Shown here one piece after another: positions 51,730 through 60,695 of a stretch of 64,000 nt of DNA. Source of the DNA: Streptomyces cellulosae (GTDB lineage: Bacteria > Actinomycetota > Actinomycetes > Streptomycetales > Streptomycetaceae); assembly GCF_000721105.1 (NCBI RefSeq), contig NZ_JOEV01000001.1, positions 124,001 to 188,000 on the forward strand, written 5' to 3'. The position numbers and the translations under genes were made by a program. Each line of letters begins with the position of its first letter. Positions within the stretch are counted from its first letter, which is position 1. Below the pieces are notes generated by a model. The model made no database searches, was not told the DNA's origin, and saw only the letters and a program-made list of their open reading frames with translations.

Positions 51730-53577
51730 ATGGAGGCTGCGATGGACGCACAACCGACCGCACAGCAGGAGTCCGGGGGCGCACGGTATCTGCCGATCGC
51801 CGAGCACGGGCTGATCGGCGACCTGCGCAGCGTGGCCCTGGTGGGCACCGACGGCACGATCGACTGGTACTGCTGCCCCACCTTCGACGCCCCGAGCGTC
51901 TTCGCCGCCATCCTGGACGCGGACAAGGGCGGCTGCTTCGAGCTGGCGGCGACCGTACCGGCCACCACCAAGCAGTTCTACTTCCCCGACACCAACGTGC
52001 TGATCACCCGCTTCTACACCGAGGAGGGGGTCGGCGAGGTACAGGACTTCATGCCGGTCGACGGCGTCTCGGCGGAGAGCGAACGCCACCGGCTGATCCG
52101 GCGGGTGCTGTGCGTGCGGGGTTCCATCCCGTTCCGGACGCGGGTGGCGCCGCGCTTCGACTACGGCGCCGAACCGCACACCGTGCGCATGGCCGGGGAC
52201 GTCGCGGTGTTCGAGTCCGCCAAGCTGGCACTGGGGCTGACCGCCACCGTGCCGCTGGCGGTGGACGGCCTGGACGCGCGCGCCGACTTCAAGCTCTCCC
52301 AGGGCGAGTCGGCGGTGTTCGCGCTGGACCGGGTCGGCGGCGAGGTGGCTCCGCGCCGGTGTGCGCGCACGGAGGCCGAGGAGCAGTTCACCAGCACGGT
52401 GGCCTACTGGCGCACGTGGCTGTCCGCGTCCAAGTACCGGGGCCGCTGGCGGGAGATGGTGCACCGCTCGGCCCTCACCCTGAAGCTGCTGACCTACGCC
52501 CCGACCGGCGCGATCGTGGCGGCGCCGACCACGAGCCTGCCGGAGCAGCTGGGCGGGGAGCGCAACTGGGACTACCGGTACGTGTGGGTGCGGGACGCCG
52601 CGTTCTGCGTGTACGCGCTGCTGCGGCTCGGCTTCACCGGCGAAGCCGAGGCGTTCATGAGCTTCCTGACCGAGCACATCAGTCCGGGCGACGGCAAACC
52701 CTCGGGCCCGCTGCAGATCATGTACGGCATCGACGGCCGCACCGATCTGACGGAGCGTCAACTCGATCATCTGGAGGGGCACCGGTCCTCCGCGCCCGTC
52801 CGGATCGGCAACGGGGCCGCCGAGCAGCTCCAACTGGACATCTACGGCGCGCTGATCGACTCGATCTACCTCTACGACAAGTGGGCCAAGCCGATCTCCA
52901 GCGACCAGTGGGACGATGTGTCCGCGCTGGTGGACTGGGTGTGCGAGAACTGGGACCAGCCCGACGAGGGCGTCTGGGAGACCCGCGGCGGCCGCAAGAA
53001 CTTCCTGTACTCGCGGCTGATGTGCTGGGTGGCGATCGAGCGCGGCATACGGATGGCCAACCGGCGCGGCCTGCCCGCCGACCTGGCCCGCTGGCAGACG
53101 TGCCGCGACACGATCTACCGACGCATCCACAGCAAGGGCTGGTCCGAGGCCCGGCAGGCGTTCGTGCAGCACGAGGACGGCGACGTGCTCGACGCGGCGG
53201 TGCTGATGATGCCGCTGACGAAGTTCATCGCGCCCACCGACCCGAAGTGGCTGTCCACGCTGGACGCCCTCACCGAGGAACTGGTGTCGGACTCGCTGGT
53301 CTACCGCTACGACCCGCTGGCGAGCCCCGACGGCCTGCGCGGCGACGAGGGCACGTTCTCCATCTGCTCGTTCTGGTACGTCGAGGCCATGGTCCATTCC
53401 GGGCGGATCGAGGACGCGCGCCTCGCCTTCGAGAAGATGCTCACCTACGCCAACCATCTGGGCCTGTACGCCGAGGAGATCAGCCACACCGGTGAGCAAC
53501 AGGGCAACTTTCCTCAGGCGTTCACGCATCTCGCCCTGATCAGCGCCGCTTTCAACCTGGACCGGGCGCTCGGCTGA
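51730..53577 (+). CDS. GH15-family glucoamylase/trehalase-like hydrolase
   Basis: A 615-residue GH15 protein. The N-terminal beta-sandwich has IGDLRSVALVGTDGTIDWYC. The (alpha/alpha)6 barrel carries NWDYRYVWVRDA, the acid-catalysis region QLDIYGALIDSIYLYDKW and the base region YAEEISHTGEQQGNFPQAFTHL. No signal peptide, so it is cytoplasmic. Mycobacterial and Streptomyces members include trehalases; glucoamylase-type specificity is also possible. An in-frame ATG at 51742 is an alternative start. Confidence 0.9.
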   Translation: MEAAMDAQPTAQQESGGARYLPIAEHGLIGDLRSVALVGTDGTIDWYCCPTFDAPSVFAAILDADKGGCFELAATVPATTKQFYFPDTNVLITRFYTEEGVGEVQDFMPVDGVSAESERHRLIRRVLCVRGSIPFRTRVAPRFDYGAEPHTVRMAGDVAVFESAKLALGLTATVPLAVDGLDARADFKLSQGESAVFALDRVGGEVAPRRCARTEAEEQFTSTVAYWRTWLSASKYRGRWREMVHRSALTLKLLTYAPTGAIVAAPTTSLPEQLGGERNWDYRYVWVRDAAFCVYALLRLGFTGEAEAFMSFLTEHISPGDGKPSGPLQIMYGIDGRTDLTERQLDHLEGHRSSAPVRIGNGAAEQLQLDIYGALIDSIYLYDKWAKPISSDQWDDVSALVDWVCENWDQPDEGVWETRGGRKNFLYSRLMCWVAIERGIRMANRRGLPADLARWQTCRDTIYRRIHSKGWSEARQAFVQHEDGDVLDAAVLMMPLTKFIAPTDPKWLSTLDALTEELVSDSLVYRYDPLASPDGLRGDEGTFSICSFWYVEAMVHSGRIEDARLAFEKMLTYANHLGLYAEEISHTGEQQGNFPQAFTHLALISAAFNLDRALG

Positions 53578-53578
53578 C

Positions 53579-53612
53579 CGGCCGCCGAGGCCGTGCCGCG
53601 GAACGGCGGCCG
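53579..53612 (+). terminator. GC-rich hairpin after the GH15 gene
   Basis: CGGCCGCC pairs with GGCGGCCG a few bases past the GH15 stop. No U-run, as usual in Streptomyces. Confidence 0.5.
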
Positions 53613-53629
53613 GCCGGCCGCCCCGGGGC

Positions 53630-53779
53630 TCAGTGCCCGTGACCGCCCGAGGTCGTGTGCTCGTCGGAGGACCGGGAGGAGCCCGAGGCAGCCGGAGACT
53701 GGTCGCGCCCCGGCGTCTCCTCGCCCGTCGCGCTGGCTCTGATGCGCGGGGGGAGTATGCGGACGTCGGATGCCCGCAC
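53630..53779 (-). CDS. Possible 49-residue protein
   Basis: GTG 53779 opens a frame starting VRASDVRILPPRIRAS that ends in a Ser/His-rich tail (DEHTTSGGHGH). The first 15 residues look conserved-like, the rest is low complexity. It is the only candidate in the 350-bp gap after GH15; it may equally be the end of a lost gene. Confidence 0.25.
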   Translation of the reverse strand: MRASDVRILPPRIRASATGEETPGRDQSPAASGSSRSSDEHTTSGGHGH

Positions 53780-53929
53780 CCGGCGCCCGGCGCCCGGCGC
53801 CCGCCGAGGGCTGAACCGTCCGGCCGAAGGGCACGCCCCCCGACTGCGGTGGGCGAAGTCGGGGGGCGCGGTGCATCCGGGCGCGCGGGCGCGTGGGCCG
53901 GACGGAGACCGGCCCGAACCGGCGTGGTG

Positions 53930-54523
53930 TCAGGACCTCCGTACGTCGATCGCGGCCAGCGCCATCGCCAGTGGCCCCGGAGCCAGGAAGGCGAGCGGCA
54001 CCATCATCCACGCGCACAGCGCTGCCGTCGTCACCGCCAGCAGCACCAGTCCGCAACCGCCGACGTCCCGTACGGCGTCCCGCGCGGCCTCACGCACGGC
54101 GGCCGGCCAGTCGGTGAGCGACTCCGGGCGGGCGCAGGCCCTCAGGCCCACCACCAGGGCGCCCACGCCGATCGCGGCGGCCGCCACGGCGAACAGCGGT
54201 GCCCCCGGCAGCCCGGCCCCGGCCAGCGCCAGGTCCGCGACGAACAGCAGCGCCCCCGCCAGGGCGACCAGACCGGCCGCCAGGTCACCGGCCCGCAGCC
54301 GGCCCCGCAGGACGGCGAAGTACCGTCCCGCGGTGGCGGGCCGCCCCTCCCCCGCGCCCCGCAGCACGGCGCACGCACTGGAGAGCGCGGCCGGGACCGT
54401 CACCAGGGGCAGGCACATCACCGCCGTGGCCAGGCCGACGCTCAGCACGTCGGCGAACAGGGTCATCCGGGGCCCGAAGACCTCGCCCGGCTCACGCGTG
54501 GGCATCTCACTCATTCCGCTCAC
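53930..54523 (-). CDS. DUF624-like small membrane protein of the sugar operon
   Basis: A 197-residue protein with five hydrophobic helices and an N-terminal GEVFGPRMTLFADVLSVGLA. DUF624 proteins commonly accompany ABC sugar importers and are suspected accessory factors. Its GTG (54523) overlaps the permease stop as GTGA; an ATG at 54514 is an alternative. Last gene of the eight-gene leftward operon starting at 60513. Confidence 0.65.
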   Translation of the reverse strand: MSGMSEMPTREPGEVFGPRMTLFADVLSVGLATAVMCLPLVTVPAALSSACAVLRGAGEGRPATAGRYFAVLRGRLRAGDLAAGLVALAGALLFVADLALAGAGLPGAPLFAVAAAAIGVGALVVGLRACARPESLTDWPAAVREAARDAVRDVGGCGLVLLAVTTAALCAWMMVPLAFLAPGPLAMALAAIDVRRS

Positions 54524-55386
54524 CCCTTGAGTCCGGAGCTGGCCATGCCCTCCACCAGGAAGCGCTGGAAGGCGAGGAAGAACAGCACGATCGGCAGCAG
54601 CGCGATCACCGACATCGCGAACATCGGGCCGAACGACGACTGGCTGGAGGCGTCCACGAAGGAGCGCAGGGCGAGCGTGAGCGTGAACTTGTCCGGGTCG
54701 AAGAGGTAGATGAGCTGGGTGAAGAAGTCGTTCCAGGTCCAGATGAAGGTGAAGATCGCCGTGGTGATGAGGGCGGGCCGGGTGAGCGGCAGGATCACCA
54801 GGAAGAAACTGCGGAAGGGGCCGCAGCCGTCGATGCGGGCCGCCTCCTCCAGTTCGCGCGGCAGTCCGCGCATGAACTGCACGATGAGGAAGACGAAGAA
54901 CGCCTCCGTGGCGAGGAACTTCGGGAGGATCAGCGGCCAGTAGGTGTTCACCAGACCCAACTGGTTGAAGATGATGTACTGCGGGATCAGCACCGCGTGG
55001 TGCGGCAGCATGATCGTCGCGATCATGAAGGCGAACAGCGGGCCGCGGAAGCGGAACCTGAGGCGGGCGAAGGCGTAGGCGGCGAGCGAGCAGCTGATCA
55101 CGTTGCCGAGGACCGCGCCTCCCGCGATCAGCAGCGAGTTGGACAGCAGCCGCCAGATGGAGACGTCGTTCACGCCGTCGAAGGCGGTCGTGTAGTTCGA
55201 CCACTCCAGGTGGCCGGGCAGCAGGTTGAGGCTGGCGATGACCTCGTCGGCGGGCTTGAGCGAGGTGGCGAGCAGCCAGGCCAGCGGGTAGAGCATGACC
55301 AGCAGGGCGGCCAGGCAGCCGAGGTGGAGGGCGAGCCTGCTCCAGCGAACGGGCTTGCGTACGGCGGTGGTTGAGGCGACGGTCAT
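54520..55386 (-). CDS. Sugar ABC transporter permease (MalG type)
   Basis: A 288-residue permease with six helices and the EAA motif LEEAARIDGCGPFRSFFLVILP. It overlaps both neighbours by ATGA/GTGA. No ATPase gene in the operon, so it probably uses a shared MsiK-like ATPase. Confidence 0.9.
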   Translation of the reverse strand: MTVASTTAVRKPVRWSRLALHLGCLAALLVMLYPLAWLLATSLKPADEVIASLNLLPGHLEWSNYTTAFDGVNDVSIWRLLSNSLLIAGGAVLGNVISCSLAAYAFARLRFRFRGPLFAFMIATIMLPHHAVLIPQYIIFNQLGLVNTYWPLILPKFLATEAFFVFLIVQFMRGLPRELEEAARIDGCGPFRSFFLVILPLTRPALITTAIFTFIWTWNDFFTQLIYLFDPDKFTLTLALRSFVDASSQSSFGPMFAMSVIALLPIVLFFLAFQRFLVEGMASSGLKG

Positions 55387-56336
55387 CGGGCTCCCCCATC
55401 GGTGTCAGACGCGTAGAAGACCCAGGAGCGCGAGGTGCGGAACAGCACCGCGGTGACGGCGCCGATGACGAGCAGCAGCACCCAGGCCATGGCGGAGGCG
55501 TAGCCCATGTGGGAGGCGACGAAGCCGCGGTCGTAGAGGTAGAGGGTGTAGAAGAGCGTCGAGTCGGCGGGGCCGCCCTTGCCGGCGCTGACCGCGAAGG
55601 CGGGGGTGAACACCTGGAAGGCCTGGATGGTCTGCAGGACCAGGTTGAAGAACAGCACCGGGGACAACATCGGCACGGTGACGGACACGAACTGCCGCCG
55701 TTTTCCGGCCCCGTCGACGGCGGCCGCCTCGTACAGCTCGGCGGGTATCTGCTGCAGGCCCGCGAGGAAGATGACCATCGGCGCGCCGAACTGCCACACC
55801 GTCAGCAGCGCCACCGCCAGCAGCGCCCAGCCCGGCTTGTTGACCCAGCCGCCGGTGCCGAGCAGGTTGTCCACCGTGCCGCCGTCGTTGAAGATCGCCC
55901 GCCATACCAGGGCGACCGACATGGAGGCGCCGAGCAGTGAGGGGGCGTAGAACGCGGACCGGTAGAAGGCCTTGCCGCGCCTCATGGACTTCAGGGCGAG
56001 CGCCACGACGAGGGCGAGCGCGAGCTGGAGGGGGACCGCGATGACGACGTACGTCAGGGTCGTCAGGACCGAGCGCCAGTAGCGCGGGTCCTCGGTGAAC
56101 ATCTGGGTGTAGTTGCGCAGGCCGACCCAGCGCGGTGGGTCGAAGAGGTTGTAGTCGGTGAAGGACAGGTACAGGGACACGGCCATCGGCAACAGCGTGA
56201 GGACGCTCGCGCCGAGGACCCACGGGGACAGGAACACCCAGGCGGCGCCCTCGTGTTCGCGCTTGGGGCGGCGCTTCGGGGCGGTGGCGGGCCGCTTCGG
56301 CCGTGCGGTGGGTGCGGGGATGTCGGTGGTGGTCAT
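55383..56336 (-). CDS. Sugar ABC transporter permease (MalF type)
   Basis: A 317-residue permease. A basic Pro/Lys-rich N-tail precedes six helices; the EAA loop reads LYEAAAVDGAGKRRQFVSVTVP. Its ATG overlaps the binding-protein stop (ATGA). Pairs with the MalG-type gene downstream. Confidence 0.9.
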   Translation of the reverse strand: MTTTDIPAPTARPKRPATAPKRRPKREHEGAAWVFLSPWVLGASVLTLLPMAVSLYLSFTDYNLFDPPRWVGLRNYTQMFTEDPRYWRSVLTTLTYVVIAVPLQLALALVVALALKSMRRGKAFYRSAFYAPSLLGASMSVALVWRAIFNDGGTVDNLLGTGGWVNKPGWALLAVALLTVWQFGAPMVIFLAGLQQIPAELYEAAAVDGAGKRRQFVSVTVPMLSPVLFFNLVLQTIQAFQVFTPAFAVSAGKGGPADSTLFYTLYLYDRGFVASHMGYASAMAWVLLLVIGAVTAVLFRTSRSWVFYASDTDGGAR

Positions 56337-57616
56337 GACCTCAGCTCCGCCTTCGCCTCGGTGACGTAGTTCTCGGCCGCCTCGCGGGGCGACATGCGCT
56401 CGTACGACACCTGGTCGTAGTCGCGCTGGAAGGTGGTCTGCAGGGCGTTGTCGCCGGAGGGCGGGGCCTGCGGCGGGTCCTTCAGCGTGCCTTCGAGGGA
56501 CGACTGGAAGTCGGCGACGGTCTTGTCGAAGTCCTTGAGCTGGGACGCGGTCCGCTCGCGGATGGTCTCGTTGACCGGGATGCCGCGCGTGGCGCCGAGG
56601 ATCTTCGCCGCGTCCTGGTCGTTGAGGAGGAAGTCGACCAGCTCGGCCGACTCCTTCGGATGGCCGGTGTGCGCGGAGACACCGAGGAACATGGACGGCT
56701 TGAAGTACTGGCCGGGTGTGCCGTCCTCGCCGGACGGCGTCGGCGCGAGGGCGACCCCGTCCGGTATGAGGGCGAGATAACCACTGGCGGGGGCGTCCCA
56801 GTTGAAGTCGCTGACGGCCTTGCCGCGGCCGAGCGGGGTGTTCTCGACGGAGCCGTCGAGCTGGGTGGTCTGCTCGGCCGGGGAGACCGCGCCCTCGCGG
56901 CGGAGTTTGTCGGCGAAGGTCCACCACTCGGTCAAGTCGTCGGCGGTGAAGCCGAGTCCACCGTCCTTCGTGTAGAGGGCCTTGCCGCGGCCGCGCAGCC
57001 AGACCTCGAAGGCGTCCTCGCTCTGGCCCGGGTCGGTGGCCCCGGGTTTGCCGGTCTTCTTCGCCAACTCGCGCACGGCGCCGGCCCAGTCGCTCCACGT
57101 CCAGCCCTGGCGCGGCAGCGGGACGCCCGACGCCTTCCAGGTCTTGACGTCGTAGACGACGGTCTCGGTGCCGCGGCCCTGCGGGATCGCGTACTGCGTG
57201 CCGTCCACCCGGCCGGTGGCGAGCAGACCCGGGTCGATCTCGGCGGTGTGCAGGACGCCCTTCTGCTTCGCCAGGTCGAGCAGGACACCGCCGGAGGCGT
57301 ACTGGTCGATCTGGCGGTAGTCGAGCTGCATCACGTCGGGTGCGTCGCCGCCGGTGGCCTGGACGGCGAGCTTCTGCTTGTAGGCGTCGTACCCCGAGAA
57401 CGACGTCTGCACCTGCACGTTCGGATGGCGTTTCTCGAACAGGGCGACGGCCTGCTGGGTGCGTTCCGCGCGGTCGGGGTTGCCCCACCACGTGTAGCGC
57501 AGCACGGTCTTGCCGCCGCCGACCGACTCCCCGGATCCCCCGCACCCGGCCAGCACCGCGCAGAGCGCGAGTGCGGCGGCCGATGCGCAGAACCCCTTTG
57601 TCCTGTGTCCGGGCAT
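56333..57616 (-). CDS. Sugar-binding lipoprotein
   Basis: A 427-residue family 1 solute-binding protein. Signal peptide with lipobox VLAGCGG; then LRYTWWGNPDRAERTQQAV and DAPDVMQLDYRQIDQYA, as in CebE/ChiE-like proteins. It begins the transporter part of the operon, 94 bp after the cupin gene. The ligand is probably a plant-derived sugar or uronide, given the catabolic genes upstream; this is inference. Confidence 0.9.
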   Translation of the reverse strand: MPGHRTKGFCASAAALALCAVLAGCGGSGESVGGGKTVLRYTWWGNPDRAERTQQAVALFEKRHPNVQVQTSFSGYDAYKQKLAVQATGGDAPDVMQLDYRQIDQYASGGVLLDLAKQKGVLHTAEIDPGLLATGRVDGTQYAIPQGRGTETVVYDVKTWKASGVPLPRQGWTWSDWAGAVRELAKKTGKPGATDPGQSEDAFEVWLRGRGKALYTKDGGLGFTADDLTEWWTFADKLRREGAVSPAEQTTQLDGSVENTPLGRGKAVSDFNWDAPASGYLALIPDGVALAPTPSGEDGTPGQYFKPSMFLGVSAHTGHPKESAELVDFLLNDQDAAKILGATRGIPVNETIRERTASQLKDFDKTVADFQSSLEGTLKDPPQAPPSGDNALQTTFQRDYDQVSYERMSPREAAENYVTEAKAELRS

Positions 57617-57710
57617 GCCGAGGTCACCTCTTTCCTTCCTCGGACCTTCTTCTACGGCCCCCCTGAGCCCACTTCCCGCCCCCTGTCATTCGCCGCGGTA
57701 CGGCAGTGTC

Positions 57711-58478
57711 CTATTCGCCCTGATACGGCAGCGTCGTCCCCGGCAGGTTGTACTCGTCCCGGCGGCCGCACATCCCGAAGCCGCCGAGCCGGGTGGGCGC
57801 GGCCTCGTAGGCGGTGGCCTCGTCGAGATAGGCCGGCGCACCGTCCGCCAGCGCGTCGAGCTGGGCGCCGGTGCGTTCGGCGGTGGCCAGCGCGCCGGCC
57901 CGCCACAGCTCGCGCCAGGCGGGCACCTTGGCGCGCACCAACCGGGCGGCGGCGCGCTGGAATGCGACGTACGGGCCGTTGTCACCGGCGACCAGTGCCT
58001 CGCGCAGGACGAGGTAGCCCTCGACGGCGAGGTCGCGGCGGCGCCGGGCGGCCGCCGCCGTCTCCTGCCCCGTGCCGGGCGGGAGGGTCGCGGCCGCCGC
58101 GTACTTCTCTGGGTCGGCGAGCACTTCGGGGGGGAACGTGAACACGGCGTCCCCGGCCTCCGGCAGCCCGCTGTTCTGCATCAGCACGGTGATCCGCAGA
58201 TCGCCGCCCTGCACCATGCGATGCACGGTGCCCGGCGTGAACCAGGCGACCGAGCCCGCTTCCAGGGGGATGTCCCGGTAACCGTCGGGGCTGAGCGTCT
58301 GGACCGCCCCCCGGCCGCCGGTGACGACGTACGCCTCCGTGCACACCAGATGCAGGTGCGGGCTGCCGCCGCAGACTCCGTCGGCGGCCTCCCAGTCGTA
58401 GGCGCTGAGATGGGACAGTCCGACGGCGCCGGGCAGGGGGTGCGGAAGGGCCGGCTTCACGGGCGTGGGGTCGTTCAC
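57711..58478 (-). CDS. Cupin-domain protein
   Basis: A 255-residue protein with a single cupin barrel: SPHLHLVCTEAYVVTGGRG (metal-ligand histidines and Glu) and WFTPGTVHRMV. The C-terminal half is helical with no known motif. It starts at GTG 58478 with a GTGA overlap to the DUF6807 stop. It may be a sugar isomerase, epimerase or regulator-like cupin of the pathway. Confidence 0.75.
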   Translation of the reverse strand: MNDPTPVKPALPHPLPGAVGLSHLSAYDWEAADGVCGGSPHLHLVCTEAYVVTGGRGAVQTLSPDGYRDIPLEAGSVAWFTPGTVHRMVQGGDLRITVLMQNSGLPEAGDAVFTFPPEVLADPEKYAAAATLPPGTGQETAAAARRRRDLAVEGYLVLREALVAGDNGPYVAFQRAAARLVRAKVPAWRELWRAGALATAERTGAQLDALADGAPAYLDEATAYEAAPTRLGGFGMCGRRDEYNLPGTTLPYQGE

Positions 58479-59401
58479 CACGGCAGCCCCTCCAGGTACG
58501 TGCCGACGCGGTCGCCGTCCCAGGCGCCGTCCGCGACGACGACCCGGTAGCGGTAGGCGAAGGACTCGCCGGGCGGCAGCTCGAACTCCTCGAAGAACGC
58601 CCACGAGAACGCGACCGTCGGGAACGGCTCGGAACGCACGAACCAGTGCGACTCGTGGATGGCCGAGTTCGGGTCGAGGTTCTCGGGGGCGTGCGCGAAG
58701 ACGAGGGTGGAGTGCCCGTCGAACTCGTCGTGCTCGGTGGTGAAGGCGATCCAGGGGCCCTGCGAGCCCATCACCTTGTCCGCGTCCGCGTCGGTGTCCG
58801 GGGCGAGGACCGTGCCGCCGGTGAAGTCGCGCGGGCCGCGCCACTGCAGACCGGTGTAGCCGGCCATCTCACGCCCCGCGGTGGTCGGCGAGCCGAAGAC
58901 GAGCGGCTCGTCACGGAGGTTGGTCAGCCGGATCGACCAGTCCAGCGCCCAGGCGCCGGTCTCCTCGTCGACCGAGTGGACCGCCAGACCCCGCTCCTCG
59001 CGCGCCCATTCCGCGCCGCCGTTCTCCACCCAGGTGAGCTCCTCGGTGAAGGCGAGCCGGTCGTCCTCGACCGTGAACGCGGGGAAGCCGTCGTGCCGCA
59101 TCGAGCCGACCCGCTCGGGCAGCGGCAGGTAGCCCTGGCCGTGGACGTAGCAGTTGCCGCCCCAGAAGTTCTGTCCGGACAGATGGCTCGCGGTCATCTG
59201 CAGGCCCTTGTGCCAGCGGTGGTCGTTCGGGCGGTAGCCGGTGACCGTGCGTCCGGCGAGGGTGCGCACCGGGTGGGCGTAGGGCTTGCGGGCCTCGAAG
59301 GCGTCGGGGTCGGGGCGGTAGACGTAGCGGAGGATCTCGGTGCCGTCCGCGGCCTCGACCGCGATGTGCTCGCCGTGGACGTGGCTGACGCGGATGCTCA
59401 T
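58475..59401 (-). CDS. DUF6807 (PmoA-like) family protein
   Basis: A 308-residue beta-rich protein: YRPNDHRWHKGLQMTASHL, NFWGGNCYVHGQGY and GREMAGYTGLQWRGPRDFTG are the family landmarks. Although sometimes labelled methane oxygenase PmoA, these proteins occur in bacterial sugar-degradation operons with Gfo/Idh/MocA dehydrogenases; activity unknown. Overlaps both neighbours by 4 bp. Confidence 0.8.
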   Translation of the reverse strand: MSIRVSHVHGEHIAVEAADGTEILRYVYRPDPDAFEARKPYAHPVRTLAGRTVTGYRPNDHRWHKGLQMTASHLSGQNFWGGNCYVHGQGYLPLPERVGSMRHDGFPAFTVEDDRLAFTEELTWVENGGAEWAREERGLAVHSVDEETGAWALDWSIRLTNLRDEPLVFGSPTTAGREMAGYTGLQWRGPRDFTGGTVLAPDTDADADKVMGSQGPWIAFTTEHDEFDGHSTLVFAHAPENLDPNSAIHESHWFVRSEPFPTVAFSWAFFEEFELPPGESFAYRYRVVVADGAWDGDRVGTYLEGLPW

Positions 59402-60513
59402 GCGCGCTCCTTGGGGGCCCAGTGGGGGTGGTCTCCGTGCATGGCCGGGTAGAAGGGGTCGCCGGGCCCGATCTCACCCGCGTGCACCGGGTCGCCGGTG
59501 AACGCCGCCTTGTAGAGGGCGGCGGCGAACTCGAGGGTGGCACGGGCCTCGGTGCCGCTGGTCGGTGGCCTGACACCGTTGTCGTACGCGTCGAGGAGCG
59601 CGCCGAGCTGGGCCGTGTGGGAGCTGGGCACGTCCGTGGCGGGGGTGCGCCAGGCCTCGGCGCGCTCGGAGGGGACGTGCGGGGCCGGGGTGTAGACCCA
59701 GTCCTCGTTGCGGTGGCCGTAGAGGTGGGTGAGCTCGACGGTCGCGTCGGCGCAGTCGATGCGGATGCGGCTGACCTCGTCCGGGGAGAGCACGCTGTTG
59801 ACGACGGTGGCCAGGGCGCCGTTCTCGAACCGGACCAGGGCCGTCGAGACGTCCTCGCTCTCGGTGTCGTGGACCAGGCGCGCGGCCATCGCCCGGATCT
59901 CCGTCCAGGGGCCGAGCAGGTGCAGCAGCAGGTCGTACTGGTGGATGCCGTGACCCATGGTCGGGCCGCCGCCCTCGGTGGACCACTTTCCGCGCCACGG
60001 TACGGCGTAGTAGGCGGCGTCGCGGTGCCAGGTGGTCTGGCAGTGCGCGACGCGGGGGGCGCCCAGCGCGCCGCTCGCGATCAGTTCACGGGCGTGGACG
60101 GCGCCGGATCCGTAGCGGTGCTGGAAGACGACCGAGGCGTACGCCCCCGAGGCCTCCTCGGCCGCCGCGATCTCGTCGTACTCGGCGAGCGAGAGGGCCA
60201 GCGGCTTCTCGCACAGCACCCAGGCACCCGCCTTCAGGGCCGCGACCGTCTGCGCGCGGTGCAGGGAGGGCGGTGTGCCGATGAGGACCAGGTCGGGGCG
60301 CACGGCGTCCAGCATGGCGGCCATCGAGGTGTATCCGGCGACGTCGCCGCCCGCGAGTTCCCGGAACCGGTCGAGGCGGTCCTGGTCCACGTCGACGGCG
60401 GCGACCAGTTCCGTCCGGTCCGAGTGGGCTCTGAGCGCGGGCAGATGACTGCCGCTGACGATCGCGCCGGTGCCGACCACGGCGACGCGGCGGCGGGCTG
60501 GGAGCGGGGGCAT
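59398..60513 (-). CDS. Gfo/Idh/MocA-family oxidoreductase
   Basis: A 371-residue NAD(P)-dependent dehydrogenase: Rossmann start VAVVGTGAIVSGSHLPALRA, the WVLCEKPLAL motif with the catalytic Lys of EKP, and the DAAYYAVPWRGKWSTEGGG substrate region with GHGIHQYDLLLHLLG (His-x-x-Asp). First gene of the operon. It likely oxidises a sugar imported by the ABC system. ATG 60513. Confidence 0.9.
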   Translation of the reverse strand: MPPLPARRRVAVVGTGAIVSGSHLPALRAHSDRTELVAAVDVDQDRLDRFRELAGGDVAGYTSMAAMLDAVRPDLVLIGTPPSLHRAQTVAALKAGAWVLCEKPLALSLAEYDEIAAAEEASGAYASVVFQHRYGSGAVHARELIASGALGAPRVAHCQTTWHRDAAYYAVPWRGKWSTEGGGPTMGHGIHQYDLLLHLLGPWTEIRAMAARLVHDTESEDVSTALVRFENGALATVVNSVLSPDEVSRIRIDCADATVELTHLYGHRNEDWVYTPAPHVPSERAEAWRTPATDVPSSHTAQLGALLDAYDNGVRPPTSGTEARATLEFAAALYKAAFTGDPVHAGEIGPGDPFYPAMHGDHPHWAPKERA

Positions 60514-60547
60514 GCGGTACTCCTCGACGGCTTGCGGGGCTCACGCA

Positions 60548-60559
60548 GAAAGCGCTTGC
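60548..60559. promoter_or_regulatory. LacI-type operator before the Gfo/Idh/MocA operon
   Basis: GAAAGCGCTTGC, containing the palindrome AAGCGCTT, 35 bp before the operon's first start codon. Typical of CcpA/LacI-family sites. It differs from the mannan-locus operators and no matching repressor gene is in the window. Confidence 0.6.
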
Positions 60560-60695
60560 TCCGAGGGAGCCTAGGGGCCGAGGAATGTCCGGACAACCCC
60601 CCTGCGGTGATGTCGGAAAGGCTTGGCCCCGCGGGGATGCTCCGGGGGTGACGATCACCGCGTGACAGGAGGGCGGTTCACGGGCCCGAGCCTGA

